Assembly: GCF_001552175.1 (NCBI RefSeq)
Contig: NZ_BCQR01000040.1
Coordinates: forward strand, 1 to 64,000
Length of the DNA: 64,000 nucleotides
Source of the DNA: Actinomadura kijaniata NBRC 14229
Lineage (GTDB): Bacteria; Actinomycetota; Actinomycetes; Streptosporangiales; Streptosporangiaceae
Direction of reading: 5' to 3'
The position numbers and the translations under genes were made by a program. Below, piece after piece: positions 7,795 through 16,334 of the stretch (the stretch's first letter is position 1; every line of letters starts with the position of its first letter). The notes under the pieces are model-generated. The model saw only the letters and a list, made by a program, of their open reading frames with translations, searched no databases and was not told the DNA's origin.

Positions 7795-8562
7795 ATGATC
7801 GTCGAATACATCCGGTACCGGATCGCGGAGGCCGACGCCGCCGCCTTCGAGGAGGCGTACGGGCGGGCCGCCCGCGCGCTGACCGCCGCGCCGCAGTGCG
7901 TGGACTACGAGCTGACCCGCTGCGTGGACGAGCCCGGACGGTACGTCCTGCGGATCACCTGGACGTCGGCGGCCGACCATCTGGAGGGCTTCCGGAAGGG
8001 CGAGCACTTCCCGGCGTTCTTCGCCGAGATCAGGCCGTACGTGGAGAGCATCGAGGAGATGCGGCACTACGAGCCGACCGCCGTGCGCGGGACGGGCGGG
8101 TCCGTCCCGACGATGTACGCGTGGGCCGGGGGGAGCGCGGCGTTCGAGCGGCTGACCGAGACGTTCTACGGCAAGGTCCTGAAGGACGACCTGATCGGAC
8201 CGCTGTTCGCGGGCATGGACCCCGGGCACCCCCGGTACGTGGCGATGTGGCTGTCGGAGGTGTTCGGCGGCCCGGAGCGGTACAGCGCCGAGCGCGGCGG
8301 CTACGCCCACATGGTCCGCCGGCACCTGGGCAAGGCGATCACCGAGCCGCAGCGCCGCCGCTGGGTGAACCTGCTGATGGACGCCGCCGACGAGGTCGGC
8401 CTGCCCGACGACCCGGAGTTCCGCGCGGCGTTCGCGAGCTACGTCGAGTGGGGCACGCGCCTGGCCCGCGGCAACTCCCGGCCCGACGCGACCCCGGCAT
8501 TGGAGGCCCCGATGCCGCACTGGGGCTGGGGCGTGGCCCCGCCCTACATCCCGAACTCCTGA
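7795..8562 (+). CDS. Fusion of ABM-type monooxygenase domain and group II truncated haemoglobin
   Basis: 255-residue cytosolic protein. Residues 1-90 form an antibiotic-biosynthesis-monooxygenase (dimeric ferredoxin-like) domain: VEYIRYRIAEADAAAFEEAY, YVLRITWTSAADHLEGFRK. Residues about 105-230 form a 2-on-2 globin of group II (trHbO): LTETFYGKVLKDDLIGPLF, the proximal His in YAHMVRRHLGKAIT, and the Trp-rich RRRWVNLLM. Such chimeras are known from Streptomyces. Roles proposed for them involve oxygen, NO or peroxide chemistry. ATG 7795 is preferred because homology starts at once; an upstream ATG at 7759 is in frame. It appears monocistronic, with a GC hairpin (8586-8613) after it. Confidence 0.88.
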   Translation: MIVEYIRYRIAEADAAAFEEAYGRAARALTAAPQCVDYELTRCVDEPGRYVLRITWTSAADHLEGFRKGEHFPAFFAEIRPYVESIEEMRHYEPTAVRGTGGSVPTMYAWAGGSAAFERLTETFYGKVLKDDLIGPLFAGMDPGHPRYVAMWLSEVFGGPERYSAERGGYAHMVRRHLGKAITEPQRRRWVNLLMDAADEVGLPDDPEFRAAFASYVEWGTRLARGNSRPDATPALEAPMPHWGWGVAPPYIPNS

Positions 8563-8585
8563 CCTCCGGCCCCACGGGACGCGGA

Positions 8586-8613
8586 ACCCCCGGGAATGTG
8601 GGAACCCGGGGGT
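8586..8613 (+). terminator. GC hairpin after the globin fusion gene
   Basis: A 9-bp perfect stem (ACCCCCGGG at 8586-8594 with CCCGGGGGT at 8605-8613) with a 10-nt loop lies 24 bp past the stop codon. It has no T-run, so it is a possible rather than proven terminator. Confidence 0.5.
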
Positions 8614-8642
8614 CGGTGCGGGTGAGTACCGGGTGAGGGTGC

Positions 8643-9275
8643 GTGGGCGCCCCGGAACGGAGCTTGCACCGAAATGAACGGGAACGGCGCGTGGTGAGCG
8701 CCGCCGCAGTGGGCGGGATGAGGGTCGTCGCGGGGGACGCCGCGGTCATCCGGGAGTCGTGGGAGGTGCCGGAGCGGTTCTCCGTGCTGTTCGACCGGTA
8801 CTCCAGGGAGATCCACCGGTACGCGGCGCGGCGGCTGGGAGCGGACGCGGTGGCGCTCGCCGACGATGTGACGGCCGAGACCTTCCTGGTGGCCTTCCGC
8901 AAGCGCGGACGCTACGACCTGCGGCGGGAGGACGCCCGGCCGTGGCTGTACGGGATCGCCGCCAACCTCATCGCCAAGCACCGGCGGACCGAGACGCGGC
9001 GGTTGAGGGCGTTGGCGCGGGTGACCGGACCGGACGGGGAGGCGTTCGAGGAACGCAGCGTCGCGCGGATCGACGCACGGGAACTCCAGCCGAGGCTGGC
9101 GGCGGCGCTGGCCGGGTTGAAGGCCCGGGAACGGGAACTGTTCCTGCTGGTCGCCTGGGCCGAGCTGTCGTACGAGGACGCGGCGGTCGCGCTGGGGATC
9201 CCGGTGGGCACCGTCCGGTCGCGCCTGTCCCGCACCCGAGCCAAGATCCGCCGAGCCCTGGGGGAGTCCCGATGA
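8643..9275 (+). CDS. ECF RNA polymerase sigma factor
   Basis: ECF sigma factor of up to 210 residues. Region 2 starts near FSVLFDRYSREIHRYAARRL and includes DDVTAETFLVAFRKR and RPWLYGIAANLIAKHRR. Region 4 includes LKARERELFLLVAWAELSYE and the recognition helix GIPVGTVRSRLSRTRAK. The start is uncertain: GTG at 8643, 8691 or 8694 and ATG at 8718 are all in frame, and homology only begins near 8760. The stop overlaps the next ATG (ATGA). Together with its partner it repeats the arrangement at 1-748. Signal and regulon are unknown. Confidence 0.85.
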   Translation: MGAPERSLHRNERERRVVSAAAVGGMRVVAGDAAVIRESWEVPERFSVLFDRYSREIHRYAARRLGADAVALADDVTAETFLVAFRKRGRYDLRREDARPWLYGIAANLIAKHRRTETRRLRALARVTGPDGEAFEERSVARIDARELQPRLAAALAGLKARERELFLLVAWAELSYEDAAVALGIPVGTVRSRLSRTRAKIRRALGESR

Positions 9276-10312
9276 ACGAGATCGAACTGTTCCGTGAGGC
9301 CCGGCCCGAGGCCGCCCCCTACTCGGCGGAGGCCATGGCCGAGGCGCGGCGGAGGCTGGAACGGCGGGCGACGCCGCGTTCGGTGCGGCGGCGGCGCGCC
9401 GGGTTCGCCGCCGGAGGGGCGCTGCTGGCGGCCGGTGCCGCGTCGGTGGCGCTGGTGGTCGCCGTGCCCGGCGGACCGGAGCGGGGACGGCTCGCCGCCG
9501 CGCACGAGGGCGCCGACCCGGTGGTCACGCTGGCGGGGGCCGCGCCGATGTCGGCGACGCAGGTCCTGGGGCGTGCCGCCCGTGCGGGGGACGAACTGGC
9601 GCCGCGTCCCGGGCAGTACGTCAAGGTCGTCTCGCAGACCATGTTCAGCGCCGAGAGCAACGACGGCGACACGGGGAGGCAGGGACGCTACCTGTACCGG
9701 ACCGACCGGGTGATCTGGCGGCCCGTGCGGGCCGGGAGCCCGGACGTACTGAAGATCACTCATCTGCCGCCCAAGGCGTACCCGGGGTGGCCGGTGCCGC
9801 GCGCGGCGTTCGCCGACAAGGGCACCGACTGGGTCCACCTCCAGTACTGCAGGAACGCCGACCTCGGCACCGACTACACGGCGCTGTCCCGGCTGCCGGC
9901 CGATGTCAGGGGGATGCGCGCCCATCTGTACGCCGCTCCGGGCGACGGGTCCCCGGACACGCGGGCCTGGGAGCGGGCCGGTGACCTGCTGCGCGAGACG
10001 TACCTGCCGCGCGCGCAGCGGGCCGCGCTGTTCCGGGCGATCGCCACGATCCCGGGCGTCGACGCGGTGGGCGGGGCGCAGGACGCCGCGCGGCGCACCG
10101 GGCTGGGCGTGGGCCGGGTCGACCGGGGGATCCGCAAGGACCTGATCTTCGACCGGAGGACCTACGCGCTGCTGGGCGAGCGCGAGGTCGTCGTGGACGC
10201 GGCGCAGGCGAAGGCCCCGGTCGGCAGCCTCATCGGGTCGACCGCGCAACTGTCGGTGACCGTGACCGACACCGTTCCGCGGGTCGAGCGGCCCCGGGAC
10301 GACCGCTGCTAG
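9272..10312 (+). CDS. CU044_5270 family protein (sigma factor partner)
   Basis: 346-residue protein. The cytosolic N-terminal part starts MNEIELFREARPEAAPYSAE, then comes a basic flank (RRRRAGFA) and one membrane helix (about residues 48-68, GALLAAGAASVALVVAVPGG). A large extracytoplasmic domain follows, with a motif typical of CU044_5270 proteins (PGQYVKVVSQTMFS) and a late GVGRVDRGIRKDLIFDRRT. This family is encoded almost always directly behind ECF sigma factors in actinomycetes and is thought to modulate them. Translation is coupled to the sigma gene by a 4-bp overlap. The stop TAG is part of the CTAG bordering the inserted element at 10309-10491. Confidence 0.8.
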   Translation: MNEIELFREARPEAAPYSAEAMAEARRRLERRATPRSVRRRRAGFAAGGALLAAGAASVALVVAVPGGPERGRLAAAHEGADPVVTLAGAAPMSATQVLGRAARAGDELAPRPGQYVKVVSQTMFSAESNDGDTGRQGRYLYRTDRVIWRPVRAGSPDVLKITHLPPKAYPGWPVPRAAFADKGTDWVHLQYCRNADLGTDYTALSRLPADVRGMRAHLYAAPGDGSPDTRAWERAGDLLRETYLPRAQRAALFRAIATIPGVDAVGGAQDAARRTGLGVGRVDRGIRKDLIFDRRTYALLGEREVVVDAAQAKAPVGSLIGSTAQLSVTVTDTVPRVERPRDDRC

Positions 10313-10491
10313 GCCGTGTTTCCAAGCCCTGGCCCACGGCGCTCGCCCGGGGGCTCGCGCCTCACCAGGCCTTGGCGAGCGCGACATCGCTTCGCGATCT
10401 GACCCGCGGGTCCTCGCCTCCGGCCTCGGACCCGCAGGTCAGGTAACGCGCTCGCGTGCGTGGCCCAGGCCCCCTTCGAAACAGGCTCTAG
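10309..10491. mobile_element. MITE-like element, copy 1, with CTAG at both ends
   Basis: About 175 bp (10313-10487) flanked by CTAG on each side, with imperfect terminal inverted repeats (GGCCGTGTTTC on the left; GAAACAGGC on the right). It is closely related, in inverted orientation, to 34914-35097. It encodes nothing. It fills the gap between two convergent genes, and the left and right CTAG provide their TAG stop codons. A large internal hairpin (10400-10441) and a smaller ATCGC/GCGAT hairpin suggest it also terminates transcription in both directions. A 4-bp CTAG duplication and a GGCC-type end would fit a non-autonomous relative of an IS5-family element; that assignment is inference. Confidence 0.7.
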
Positions 10492-11567
10492 TCTCCGAGA
10501 CGGACGTCGCGGTCGGTGGCCCCGGCGAAGTCGAGGAGGCGGTGCGCCTCGGCGGTCAGGGCCTCCTCGTCCTCGCCGGTGAACGAGGTGTGGGGCCGGA
10601 GCGTCAGGGTCTCGTCCGTGAGGTTCCACTCCCCCGCCGTCACGCCGTCGAGCAGGATCGTGCCGGGGACGAGGTTGGGGCGTCTCCTCGCCGCGGCGAG
10701 GTGCTCCCCGGTGACGAAGCGGGAGCGGTCGGCGTGTGACAGCAGCAGGTTGTCGAAGTCGTACAGCAGGCGGGCGGGGGCGGGCGTGTCCTCGTCGGGG
10801 CGGGGCGCGTCGGGGAGGTCGAACAGCTCGCGGCCGTCCTCGCTCCGGAACGTCACCAGCCGGGGGCGGAGGCGCTCCACCACCTCCTTGAGGCGGGTCA
10901 GGCCGGACCACGCCTGCACGTCCATCACCGACGCCGGGCCGAACGCCGCCAGGTAGCGCAGCACCATGCGGTCCAGGGTGGCGCCGGCGTCGAGGGGCGC
11001 GCCGAGCCAGTGCTCGGCGGTGGTGTGGGCGATCGGGCCGCTGGCCCCCCACACGCCCCGCGGCGGGACCTGGACCAGGGCCATCCGGTTGCGGGCGGCG
11101 TAGGCGAGGGAGGCGGGCGCGCGGTCGGGCCAGCGTTCGCCCAGCAGCGCGCCCAGCTCCTTGGCGGTGCGGGGCCTCTCCTCCAGGATCGGGCGGGCGG
11201 CGGTGACCAGCTCGTCCATGTCGAGGCCCTGGACCGGCTTGCCGTGCAGGCTGTTGTGGAACAGGTCGCGGTCCAGGACCGGCTGGACCAGCGGGCGCAG
11301 CCACCGGCAGTCGTCGGCGCTGACCAGGTGGATCGTGGAGCGCATCAGCGCGATGCGCACCAGGCGGCGGTCCACCAGCAGCGCCGCGACCTCCTCGGGC
11401 CGGATCCCGTCGAGCCGGGCGGCGAGCCCGTGGTACCAGGTGTGCGGGGTCTGCGCCTGGAGGCCGACCAGGTGCTCGACGGTCTCGACGACCGGCTTCC
11501 GCACGCGTTCCAGGAGGAGCTGGCGGGCGAGCGTCGCACGGTTGAGGGCACGGCGGGACAGGATCAC
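10488..11567 (-). CDS. Winged-helix DNA-binding domain-containing protein (HTH_42 family)
   Basis: 359-residue protein that starts MILSRRALNRATLARQLLL and contains LVGLQAQTPHTWYHGLAARL and LMRSTIHLVSADD, features of the HTH_42 family (PF06224, YcaQ-like). Enterobacterial YcaQ is a DNA glycosylase acting on interstrand crosslinks, and actinomycete relatives are found in many strains. The segment RGVWGASGPIAHTTAEHWLG and the C-terminal LVPGTILLDGVTAGEW are typical. GTG 11567 is chosen because AGAAGGA lies 7 bases before it; the longer upstream reading has no ribosome site. A role in DNA repair is plausible, but not every member has glycosylase activity. Confidence 0.8.
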   Translation of the reverse strand: MILSRRALNRATLARQLLLERVRKPVVETVEHLVGLQAQTPHTWYHGLAARLDGIRPEEVAALLVDRRLVRIALMRSTIHLVSADDCRWLRPLVQPVLDRDLFHNSLHGKPVQGLDMDELVTAARPILEERPRTAKELGALLGERWPDRAPASLAYAARNRMALVQVPPRGVWGASGPIAHTTAEHWLGAPLDAGATLDRMVLRYLAAFGPASVMDVQAWSGLTRLKEVVERLRPRLVTFRSEDGRELFDLPDAPRPDEDTPAPARLLYDFDNLLLSHADRSRFVTGEHLAAARRRPNLVPGTILLDGVTAGEWNLTDETLTLRPHTSFTGEDEEALTAEAHRLLDFAGATDRDVRLGD

Positions 11568-11701
11568 GGGCGTTCCTTCTCCAGGGCGGTGCGGAAGGCC
11601 AGCGTAGGGCTCGGCCCCGGGCGTGCGGGCCCGGCGGGCGGCGTCCACCCGGCGCACAGCACAATGACCCGGGATCCTCCGCCTCTCCGGAAAGGGCCGC
11701 C

Positions 11702-12652
11702 GTGGACACGCGCCATCTCCTCGACCCGCAGATCGCCTCGCTGATCGACCTCGTCCCGACGATCGAGCTGAGCGCCGGGAACCTCCCGGCGGTCCGGGAG
11801 GCCCGGCGGCGGTTCCAGGAGGAGCAGCCCGTGCCCCCGCCGCCGGACGGGCTGGTCGTCGGGGAGCGCCGGGTCCCCGGCCGGGCGGGCGATCCGGACG
11901 TCCGGGTCCTGGTCACCCGGCCCGCCGGGGCCGGGGAGCCGCTGCCCGCGCTGCTGTGGATCCACGGCGGCGGGTACGTGCTGGGCAGCGCGGACTGGGA
12001 CCAGGCCGCCGTCGTGCCCCTCGCCGCCGAGATCGGCTGCGTCGTGGTGTCGGTGGACTACCGGCTCGCCCCGGAGACCCCGCACCCCGGCCCGGTGAAC
12101 GACTGCCACGCGGCACTGTCCTGGCTGCACGGCAACGCCGCCGACCTGGGCGTCGACCCGGCGCGGATCGCCGTGGCGGGGGTGAGCGCGGGCGGCGGGC
12201 TGGCCGCGACGCTGGCGCAGAAGGTCCGGGACGAGGGGCGGATCCCGCTGGTGTTGCAGGCGCTGTTCGTGCCGATGCTCGACGACCGCACCGTCACCGA
12301 GAGCGACCCGCACCCCCACACCGGGGAGTTCCGGTGGACGCGGGCGTCCAACGCGTTCGGCTGGTCCAGCCTGCTGGGCCACGAGCCCGGCCGCGACGGC
12401 GTGGCCCCGTACGCGGTCGCCGCCCGGTGCGAGGACCTGGGCGGGCTGCCCCCGGCGTTCGTGAGCGTCGGCGCGCTGGACCTGTTCCTGGAGGAGGACA
12501 TCGAGTACGCGCGGCGGCTGACGCGGGCCGGGGTCCCGGTCGAGCTCCACGTCCACCCGGGCGTCCCGCACGGCATCTTCGAGGGCGCGGAGGTCAGCGC
12601 CCGGATGCGGCGGGAGATGCTGGCGGCGGTCCGGCGGGCGTTCGCCGTGTGA
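11702..12652 (+). CDS. Alpha/beta hydrolase (hormone-sensitive-lipase-like esterase)
   Basis: 316-residue esterase/lipase of the HSL (alpha/beta hydrolase-3) family. It has the oxyanion motif IHGGGYVLGSADW (about 83-95), the nucleophile motif GVSAGG (about 161), an acidic residue in VGALDLFLEED and the catalytic His in VPHGIFEG. No signal peptide is seen, so it is cytosolic, hydrolysing small or medium acyl esters; the substrate is unknown. The GTG start is preceded by GGAAAGG. It is divergent from the winged-helix gene and converges on the next gene with only 2 bp between stops. Confidence 0.9.
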   Translation: MDTRHLLDPQIASLIDLVPTIELSAGNLPAVREARRRFQEEQPVPPPPDGLVVGERRVPGRAGDPDVRVLVTRPAGAGEPLPALLWIHGGGYVLGSADWDQAAVVPLAAEIGCVVVSVDYRLAPETPHPGPVNDCHAALSWLHGNAADLGVDPARIAVAGVSAGGGLAATLAQKVRDEGRIPLVLQALFVPMLDDRTVTESDPHPHTGEFRWTRASNAFGWSSLLGHEPGRDGVAPYAVAARCEDLGGLPPAFVSVGALDLFLEEDIEYARRLTRAGVPVELHVHPGVPHGIFEGAEVSARMRREMLAAVRRAFAV

Positions 12653-12662
12653 CGTCACACGG
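12645..12662. repeat. Perfect 18-bp palindrome holding both stop codons of convergent genes
   Basis: CCGTGTGACGTCACACGG is its own reverse complement. The plus-strand gene ends GTG-TGA within it and the minus-strand gene ends GTG-TGA on the other strand, so the 3' ends mirror each other. It may act as a compact bidirectional terminator hairpin or simply reflect coincident gene ends. Confidence 0.6.
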
Positions 12663-13056
12663 GGGCGGAGGCCGTCCGGTCCTCCAGGAACCGGACGGCC
12701 TCGCGCCAGGCCTCGTCCCCGGCGAACCGGTCGGCGTGCCAGGTCGTCGCCCGTACCCGCCCGCGGTCCCGGAACCGCCGCACGATCGCCACGTGCGGCG
12801 CCCAGGAGACGAAGCGGCGCAGCGCCGCCTCGTCCTCCCACACCGACACCGAGCCGCTGGCCCGCCCGAGCGGGCGGGCCCACAGCCACGTCCCGACCGC
12901 GCCGTCCAGCCGCGGCCAGGCGCGGCTCAGCTCCAGGCCCGCGCGGTAGATCGCCGGGACGTCCCGGAACGCGTCGCCGGTGAACTCGGTGACGCTGACC
13001 AGCACGGGTCCCTCGGTGTCCGCGGCGGGGCCGGGGATCCATCGCGTTCGCATCAT
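12655..13056 (-). CDS. Small dimeric-alpha-beta-barrel-like protein (ABM/DUF3291 type)
   Basis: 133-residue cytosolic protein. The pattern LVSVTEFTGDAFRDVPAIYRAG, GTWLWARPLGRASGSVSVWE and AALRRFVSWAPHVAIVRRF resembles ferredoxin-like monooxygenase/DUF3291 proteins, with a C-terminal ATTWHADRFAGDEAWREAVRF. It may bind a small hydrophobic ligand or haem-like compound, but I do not recognise a specific enzyme. There are two adjacent ATGs (13056 and 13053). It is convergent with the esterase. Confidence 0.6.
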   Translation of the reverse strand: MMRTRWIPGPAADTEGPVLVSVTEFTGDAFRDVPAIYRAGLELSRAWPRLDGAVGTWLWARPLGRASGSVSVWEDEAALRRFVSWAPHVAIVRRFRDRGRVRATTWHADRFAGDEAWREAVRFLEDRTASAPV

Positions 13057-13124
13057 GCCGCCACCCTAGGGACGGACAGCGGCCCACCCGAAGAGCCGAT
13101 CAAGGCCGATCCAACTGGGCCGCT

Positions 13125-13718
13125 TCACCGCCGCAGGGCGTTCCAGACGCGGTCGGGCAGGAGTTCGGCGGCCGTCTCCAGGTCCACGGCCGGGTCCCCG
13201 GCCAGCCAGCGGCGGGACGTCTCGGCGACCGGGCCGACGACCAGCATCTCCGTGAGGGGGTCAGGGAGCGCCACCAGCTCGCCGGACTCCACGAACGGGC
13301 GCAGCCACGCGGCGATCCGCTCCATGCGGGGCCGCTTCTCCGCCGCGATCCGCTCGGCGTGGGCGGGCAGGTAGCCCGCGTGGGAGGAGGCGTGGATGAA
13401 GTACGCCTCGGAACGGCGGTCGCGGGTGAACGCCAGGTAGGCGCGCACGAACGCGCCGACCCCCTCCCGCGCCGTCGCCTCGGGCTCCAGCGCCTCGACG
13501 AGGGAGTCCAGCAGGTTCGCCATGCAGCGGGCGTAGAGCGCGGCGGCCAGGCCGTCGACGCTGCCGAAGTGGTGGTAGAGGCTGCCGCTGCTCACGCCCG
13601 TCCGGCTGATCAGGGCGGTCATCGTGAGGGCTCCGGGTCCCTCGGCCGCCGCGAGGTCCAGTGCCGCGTTCAGGACCTTCTGGACGGTCGCCGCGCCCCG
13701 CTGCTGCTTAGGTGGCAC
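13125..13718 (-). CDS. TetR family transcriptional regulator
   Basis: 197 residues. The N-terminal helix-turn-helix domain runs over about residues 10-55 (VQKVLNAALDLAAAEG, LTMTALISRTGVSSGSLYHHFGSVDGL); the rest is a ligand-binding dimerisation domain. The GTG start lies inside the 3' end of the SDR gene (11-bp overlap), so the two form one operon. The perfect palindrome at 14548-14566, upstream of that operon and of the divergent acyl-CoA synthetases, is the obvious operator candidate. The effector may be an acyl-CoA, given the neighbours. Confidence 0.88.
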   Translation of the reverse strand: MPPKQQRGAATVQKVLNAALDLAAAEGPGALTMTALISRTGVSSGSLYHHFGSVDGLAAALYARCMANLLDSLVEALEPEATAREGVGAFVRAYLAFTRDRRSEAYFIHASSHAGYLPAHAERIAAEKRPRMERIAAWLRPFVESGELVALPDPLTEMLVVGPVAETSRRWLAGDPAVDLETAAELLPDRVWNALRR

Positions 13719-14514
13719 TCCCGTACTTTAGGGCCTGGTCCCACAGGCGCCGGGCGAGCGCGGCGTCGGTGGCGGGCGGGTCGAGGGACGTCTGCTCGTC
13801 CAGGTGGAAGTAGCGGCCGGTGCCCCTGTCCTCGACCGCCAGGCGGACGATCGGCCGCGCCCCGGTGGCCGGGGGTCTCCACAGGAGCTTGACCGCCCGA
13901 AGGAGCGCGCCGGGCACGCCGGCGCGGTCGCCGAGGCCGGTGCGGACGACGCCGGGGTGGACGGCGTCGATCGTCACGCCGGTGCCGCGCCAGCGGTCGG
14001 CCCACAGCGGCAGCATCATGACGTTGCACAGCTTGGTGTCGGCGTAGGTCCGCATCGGGTGGAAGTCCTCGCCGGTCGGCGTGCGGTCCGGGTCGGCGCG
14101 GCCCTTCACGTACAGGCCGGCGCTGACCTGGACGACGCGGGTCCCCGAGGCGCGCAGCAGCGGTTCCAGTTCGAGGTTGAGGACGAACGGCGCGAGGTGG
14201 TTGGTCGCGAACGCCTGCTCCAGGCCGTCGCCGTTCAGGACGCGGCGGCCCGGCCAGACGCCCGCGTTGTGGACCAGCACGTCGAGGCGGGGGCACGCCT
14301 CGCGCAGCGCCCCGGCCGTCGCGCGGACGGCGCGCAGGTCGGACAGGTCGCCGACGACCAGGCGGCCGCCGCCCAGCTCCGCCACGGCCCGCTCCCCCGC
14401 GGCGCGGTCGCGCGCGACCAGCACCACGTCGTGGCCGGTCGCGAGCAGCCCGGCGGCGACGGCTCGGCCGATCCCCCGGTTGGCCCCGGTGACGACGGCG
14501 GTCATGTCTCCCAT
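13708..14514 (-). CDS. Short-chain dehydrogenase/reductase
   Basis: About 268 residues. It carries the NAD(P) motif TGANRGIGRA near the N-terminus, an acidic NLVVGDLSDL-type segment (RLVVGDLSDLRAV), the VHNAGVWPG motif, the catalytic Ser in VQVSAGLY and YxxxK in TYADTKLCNVM. It resembles retinol-dehydrogenase/WW-oxidoreductase-like members acting on hydrophobic alcohols or ketones. The start is ATG 14514 or the nearby ATG 14505 (GGGAGAC just before it). It is co-transcribed with the TetR gene and divergent from the acyl-CoA synthetases, suggesting shared lipid-related metabolism. Confidence 0.88.
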   Translation of the reverse strand: MGDMTAVVTGANRGIGRAVAAGLLATGHDVVLVARDRAAGERAVAELGGGRLVVGDLSDLRAVRATAGALREACPRLDVLVHNAGVWPGRRVLNGDGLEQAFATNHLAPFVLNLELEPLLRASGTRVVQVSAGLYVKGRADPDRTPTGEDFHPMRTYADTKLCNVMMLPLWADRWRGTGVTIDAVHPGVVRTGLGDRAGVPGALLRAVKLLWRPPATGARPIVRLAVEDRGTGRYFHLDEQTSLDPPATDAALARRLWDQALKYGSAT

Positions 14515-14547
14515 GGGGCCGAAGCGTAACCCGGAACAGAGAAAGTC

Positions 14548-14566
14548 TCTAGAGAATCTCTCTAGA
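14548..14566. promoter_or_regulatory. Perfect operator-like palindrome (TCTAGAGA-atc-TCTCTAGA)
   Basis: A 19-bp perfect palindrome (8-3-8) in an AT-rich patch between the SDR-TetR operon and the acyl-CoA synthetase operon, 34 bp and 86 bp from the two start codons. Its size and symmetry are right for a TetR dimer site, and the TetR gene at 13125-13718 is the likely binder, repressing both directions. Confidence 0.7.
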
Positions 14567-14651
14567 AAAGGAAGTACCCCCGTTCGGGGGTGGCGTGGGT
14601 CACACGGGGGGATGAGCATCCTCTTGAACGGTGCGTGACGAGGAGGTTCCC

Positions 14652-16330
<1,679 letters not shown>

Positions 16331-16334
<4 letters not shown>

